NCBI RefSeq assembly: GCF_025370785.1
Contig: NZ_JAMXFA010000008.1
Location: 142,862-206,861, forward strand
Reading direction: 5' to 3'
DNA length: 64,000 bases
Origin: Laspinema olomoucense D3b
GTDB taxonomy: Bacteria > Cyanobacteriota > Cyanobacteriia > Cyanobacteriales > Laspinemataceae
The notes below the pieces were generated by a model. The model was not told where the DNA came from. It did not search any database and saw only the letters and a program-made list of their open reading frames with translations. This document shows, in pieces, positions 60,742-64,000 of the stretch (the stretch's first letter is position 1; every line of letters begins with the position of its first letter). A program made the translations under genes and the position numbers.

Positions 60742-62140
60742 GATGGGTGACAACTTAAGAAGATGGGACAAAAGTCAAGCCGGGAAAAGGAGAGAGGTCT
60801 AGCTTTTGAGAACCCTTGGCTTTGCGTAAAGTTTTGACAATGCCAAGATCCTGGTTTAGAGGGTCACAAAAATACTCAATCAATGACTGATTATTGCCCC
60901 TCGTCGAGGCAACTGTGAAATGATAAAACCCACGAAATAGCATCTCTAAAGAAATCCGTTCGGTGGGTAATTCGAGAGAATCAGCCACATCATCAGCCAG
61001 GTCAAGCAACACCGCATAGAACAGCCATGTCGCCCAGATTTGTAGCTTGACGCCATTAAGAGAACCTGTCCAGATATAGGCCAGATTGAGCAATCGTTTA
61101 ATCAAAAAAAAGGCCGTTTCAATTTCCCAACGACGACAATACAAGTCAGCCACCACATAAGGTGGTAAGTCCCCAGGCTCAAGCACGGAAGTAATATAGC
61201 TATGCCAGCTTGGACCATGACGCACCTGTACTAGACGCACGGTAATCTGTTTCGCCTTTCCTCTTTTATGCCCGAGTAGAACTAATTGGTCAACCAGATT
61301 AGCACTCTGGCTAAAAGTTTTCTGGACCTGATAGGTACCTTTCTTCAGTCTGGTAATCCAAGCGCTACCAGCTTTAACTAGGGCAGAAAATTCAGCAAAA
61401 TCGTAAAATCCCCGATCAAAAATCAATAAACCCCCTTTGGGCAAAGTTGAATGTAACCATTCCCATTGATTCCTATCTGCCGCATTAGGATTTTCTTCAA
61501 AGCGGATGGCCACTGGCAAATGGCTCGCCATATCTACTATCGTGTAGATTTTTCCAGCTAAAGTTATGGGTTGCTCTTGTAAGCTTTTAAGTTTGCGAAA
61601 CAGGGCTTCCAGGGTCGAACCATCGACGAGCCAAATGTGTTCAAATCGTTGAAAAGTCCAAGCAACGCTCGCAGGCAACGGGCGAACAACACGATTCGTC
61701 CAACGTCGCTTTAACTCCTCCACCAGATCCCACAGAACCTGCTCAAACATGGATGCCGGAAATTCTAAAAATCTCTTGGAAAGGGCTTGTTGTGATACCT
61801 TCACCGCTCGGCACCACAGTAAGTCTTCCCGCGCTAAAGTCCGTCCCAGTTCTCGAACGCTCGGAATTTGACGCCATAACAGGCTCAACACTGCTGCCAC
61901 CATTAGGGGCAGCCCCAAAATTCGTTGGCGCAGCCCTAACTGGCGATAGTATTTCAATTGCTCGTGAACCACAGGACTCAACAAGTCACTCAGGTGGGCT
62001 TCAATCGCCTCGCTACTCGGCGCTGGCATATTGTGGCGGCGAGTATGATCTGGGTTGTTTTTGCGAGGACGACTCATTCCATCAAACTCCTGTCGAAACT
62101 AGCTTGACAATTACACTCTAGCCTTAAGTTGTCACCCATC
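60742..62140 (-). mobile_element. IS4-type insertion sequence, intact
   Basis: Perfect 18-bp inverted repeats GATGGGTGACAACTTAAG (60742-60759) and CTTAAGTTGTCACCCATC (62123-62140) bound a 1,399-bp element. A 9-bp ACTCTACCC duplication lies on both sides (60733-60741, 62141-62149). One full-length transposase gene lies on the minus strand. The intact ends indicate a recent insertion. Confidence 0.95.
60755..62077 (-). CDS. IS4-family transposase
   Basis: The product is 440 aa. DDE residues lie in IWLVDGSTLEALF, LIFDRGFYDFAEF and the YREK motif YCRRWEIETAFFLIKRLL (Y-X2-R-X3-E-X6-K), diagnostic of IS4-like elements. A Lys-rich N-terminus (SRPRKNNPDHTRRHNMP) is followed by a helical DNA-binding region. 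The gene fills the element and its stop is inside the left inverted-repeat region. Confidence 0.92.
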   Translation of the reverse strand: MSRPRKNNPDHTRRHNMPAPSSEAIEAHLSDLLSPVVHEQLKYYRQLGLRQRILGLPLMVAAVLSLLWRQIPSVRELGRTLAREDLLWCRAVKVSQQALSKRFLEFPASMFEQVLWDLVEELKRRWTNRVVRPLPASVAWTFQRFEHIWLVDGSTLEALFRKLKSLQEQPITLAGKIYTIVDMASHLPVAIRFEENPNAADRNQWEWLHSTLPKGGLLIFDRGFYDFAEFSALVKAGSAWITRLKKGTYQVQKTFSQSANLVDQLVLLGHKRGKAKQITVRLVQVRHGPSWHSYITSVLEPGDLPPYVVADLYCRRWEIETAFFLIKRLLNLAYIWTGSLNGVKLQIWATWLFYAVLLDLADDVADSLELPTERISLEMLFRGFYHFTVASTRGNNQSLIEYFCDPLNQDLGIVKTLRKAKGSQKLDLSPFPGLTFVPSS

Positions 62141-62149
62141 ACTCTACCC
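62141..62149. repeat. Target site duplication, right copy
   Basis: ACTCTACCC, identical to 60733-60741. The host sequence joins smoothly across the element, but the surrounding frames are already degenerate (in-frame stops). Confidence 0.92.
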
Positions 62150-62760
62150 TCATCACTGCCCCTAAACCAACCCCCAACTCCGAAACCTTCTTCAACACCC
62201 TCAAGAACTCACCTCAAGATTTACCAAGCCTCGATGTCGCGCCAATTTTCTGCCGGTTTACCCCCTAACATCGAACAAACCGCCCTCAAAGATGAACCCA
62301 AAGACTAAAACTGCCGATTTTGGCAAGAATTCCCATCTCGTCCAGCGAATTCACTCAACTCTCAAAAGACATTGCCTGCTAACATCAAATATTCCAACAA
62401 GGCTATGACAAAATCATCCTCGCTGAAATCGATCCCCTTGTGGAGCCAGAAGACCCCAGCGCTTTTCCCTTGAAACTGGCGTTCAATACTGGTATCATGG
62501 GTGGGAAAGGGCGCTCGCCCTTTTATGGAGAACTGGGAGCCAATCAACTGTAACGCTTTACACAAATCGAGGCAACGGGGACTGAGAATGGCTGTATTTT
62601 CAATCAGCCGATAATGGATGACCCCCTAGCGGTAAGCGTTGGCGCAGCCTGCGCGTAAGCGCTTAGCCATGCCGCAGGCTTATCGCATAGTCAAGCATCG
62701 CATAGTCCCACAGTTTTGCTTTAAAGCACTTTTTTTCTGTTACAGCAATGGTTTCAGCAG
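62150..62760. other. Decayed coding remnants and palindromic repeat
   Basis: No intact gene. Fragments such as YDKIILAEIDPLVEPEDP and a later stop show a pseudogene. At about 62625-62690 a GCGTAAGCGCTTAGCCATGCCGC palindromic cluster resembles the one that breaks vapC. Confidence 0.45.
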
Positions 62761-62843
62761 TTGACCCCCCATCTAAATTGGTTTGCTCTTAAACACTCCA
62801 CTGATGCCCCTTTTACTCTCTCCTCCCCAACCCTCCTCTTACC

Positions 62844-62891
62844 CAATAACAAAATCAGGAACAATAACACAATCAGGAACAATAACAAAAT
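62844..62891 (+). repeat. 18-bp tandem repeat
   Basis: CAATAACA(A/C)AATCAGGAA occurs twice completely and once partially (62844, 62862, 62880). It lies in non-coding sequence before the tRNA fragment. Confidence 0.85.
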
Positions 62892-63099
62892 ATTGATGAT
62901 GGAGAAGAAACACGCGCAAAACACGCGCAAAACGCGCAGTCAATTATGCTCAAGAAAATAAACGCGATTGGGGGGGCCTACTTTCTCAAATTTGGTCATC
63001 AATCTAGCGATCGCCGCAACTAGGTCAAATTTAGGTCAAAGTTTTTTTTCACCAATCAGAAGCCTTGATGTGAAAGGGTTTGAGGTAGTTGCCTTACTC

Positions 63100-63141
63100 C
63101 TCATAAGCCCAAGGTCGCAGGTTCAAATCCCGCCTGAGCCA
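63100..63141 (+). tRNA. 3' fragment of tRNA-Met(CAU), probable attachment core
   Basis: Starting at an anticodon loop with CAT (63102-63104), the sequence runs through a T-arm (GGTTCAAATCC) and ends in CCTGAGCCA. The D-arm and 5' acceptor strand are absent. Just upstream the stem partner does not pair (5' side TACTC against GCCCA), so the homology begins at the anticodon loop. That is the crossover position of many tyrosine integrases. The fragment is best read as one half of a recombined att site. Confidence 0.8.
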
Positions 63142-63162
63142 TTTACTCCATAAGCGTTTCAG

Positions 63163-63190
63163 CCTCCATCCCACAAGGATGGGGGTTATT
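63163..63190 (+). terminator. Terminator-like hairpin after the tRNA fragment
   Basis: CCTCCATCC / GGATGGGGG (9-bp stem, one wobble) with a CACAA loop, then TTATTTAAT. Likely the tRNA's own terminator carried along with the fragment. Confidence 0.7.
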
Positions 63191-63267
63191 TAATGTCACT
63201 CGACATATATGGGTTGTAGCGTTAACTTACTCTATGTAACGGGAAAAAGTAGTTCAAATTTATTTCA

Positions 63268-63993
63268 ATGCCAAAACCAGTCTCAGAACAAGATAGTCAG
63301 TTGGGGACCTTAAACCAGGTCAATGCTGAACTAAAGGCAGCTAAATGTGGAGTAGTCGTTTGTCTTCGTGGCGATCGCCTCAGTCTTCGTGGCTCATTAC
63401 CCCCCAAACCTAACAGTGGCCGAACTAAAAATCATCAGCAATATCTGGCCCTAGGGATATTTGCCAATCCCGCTGGATTCAAACGAGCTAAATCTGAAGC
63501 CCTGCGAATCTCAGGTCTCATTGCTTGTAAACAATTTAACTGGGATGAATGGTTGGAACCTGAACCAGCAGCAGATTCTATCCCTATATCCGATTGGTTG
63601 GAACGCTTCGAGCAAGACTATTTCAACAAACGCGCTAGGACCCCCAAGACAATAACCAGTTTCAAAGACTATGGAAAAACCTGGGAATTATTTAGCGATC
63701 GCCATCAACCTCTGACCAAAGATTCGATATTGGCGGCTATCCTCAAGTCTGAACCAGATTCCCGACACCGGAAACGCGCCTGTATTGCACTTGGGGCATT
63801 GGCTAAATTTGCTGGAATCGACATTGACCTGAAACCTTATCAAGGAAAATACTCACCCTACACTGCCATCAACTCTAAAGATTTACCTAATAGACATCTC
63901 CAAAAATTACAGACTATGCTATACCGTTCACGGACTCATGAGGTACAATACATAAAAGAACTGACTCATCTTAACTATCTGAATCTACCATGA
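63268..63993 (+). pseudogene. Tyrosine-recombinase-like integrase, N-terminal part
   Basis: The product is 241 aa before a stop near the window end. The N-terminal arm-binding and core-binding region (LRGDRLSLRGSLPPKPNSGR; WLERFEQDYFNKRARTPKTI) matches cyanobacterial phage-type integrases that act at tRNA genes. The downstream catalytic domain with its Arg-His-Arg-Tyr residues is not seen; the frame ends just before where it should begin. It is either frameshifted, with the rest beyond the window, or truncated. It lies 126 bases after the tRNA fragment. Confidence 0.7.
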
Positions 63994-64000
63994 AACCCTA

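Noticed and set aside
62968..63153. 61-aa frame over the tRNA fragment
   Set aside because: It runs through the tRNA-Met 3' part, which explains the sequence better.

Overview
The window looks like accessory DNA of a filamentous cyanobacterium. Evidence: many HIP1-type GCGATCGC octamers, a filamentous-haemagglutinin/CHAT gene set of the cyanobacterial kind, cyanobacterial transposase types, and palindromic and heptanucleotide repeat families scattered through genes. No core housekeeping gene is present. The DNA is mosaic: positions 1 to about 27.4 kb are AT-rich and plasmid-like, with few HIP1 sites. From about 27.4 kb onward the DNA is visibly GC-richer and HIP1-rich.

Layout. (1) 0-5.5 kb: small accessory genes, namely an SLOG-fold protein, several unknowns with hexanucleotide-repeat coding, and a DUF5131 (Gp37/Gp68) protein with a CX6CX2C motif. 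(2) 5.5-15.6 kb: a surface/secreted module with an SNase-like nuclease, a filamentous-haemagglutinin-domain protein, a FecR-like/TPR pair, a divergent TPR-CHAT caspase-like peptidase with His and Cys in place, a two-repeat beta-rich protein, and a collagen-like protein with about 82 Gly-X-Y triplets. A cluster of 12-bp iteron-like repeats lies at 8.3-8.65 kb. (3) 15.6-24.4 kb: one minus-strand, tightly coupled operon of 12 genes. It holds a RuvC-like resolvase, two candidate peptidoglycan hydrolases, a membrane-anchored FtsK/TraG-type ATPase and many small membrane proteins, and looks like an undescribed DNA-transfer machine. (4) 24.8-27.3 kb: small regulators and a hairpin-dense non-coding block.

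(5) 27.5-58 kb: a defence island. HTH regulators (29.5-31.6 kb) precede a complete class 1 DISARM system (drmD, drmMI, drmA, drmB, drmC; 31.6-49.3 kb). It carries an ApeA-like HEPN ribonuclease and a solo AAA+ ATPase inserted between drmMI and drmA, plus an antisense small gene between drmD and drmMI. Immediately downstream, with its own promoter and operator-like repeats, is a three-gene pPIWI-RE system: a REase protein, a DinG/XPD-like Fe-S helicase and a PIWI protein. DISARM genes are littered with in-frame palindromic elements and TCATCCT heptamer tracts that could make drmMI or drmA phase variable.

(6) 58-64 kb: decaying mobile DNA. There is an IS1-type element inside a truncated transposase, a VapB antitoxin with a broken vapC, and an intact IS4-type element with 18-bp inverted repeats and a 9-bp target duplication. 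It ends with a 3' tRNA-Met(CAU) fragment that looks like an attachment core, next to a truncated tyrosine-recombinase-like integrase. This suggests that part or all of the window belongs to an integrative or plasmid-like element.
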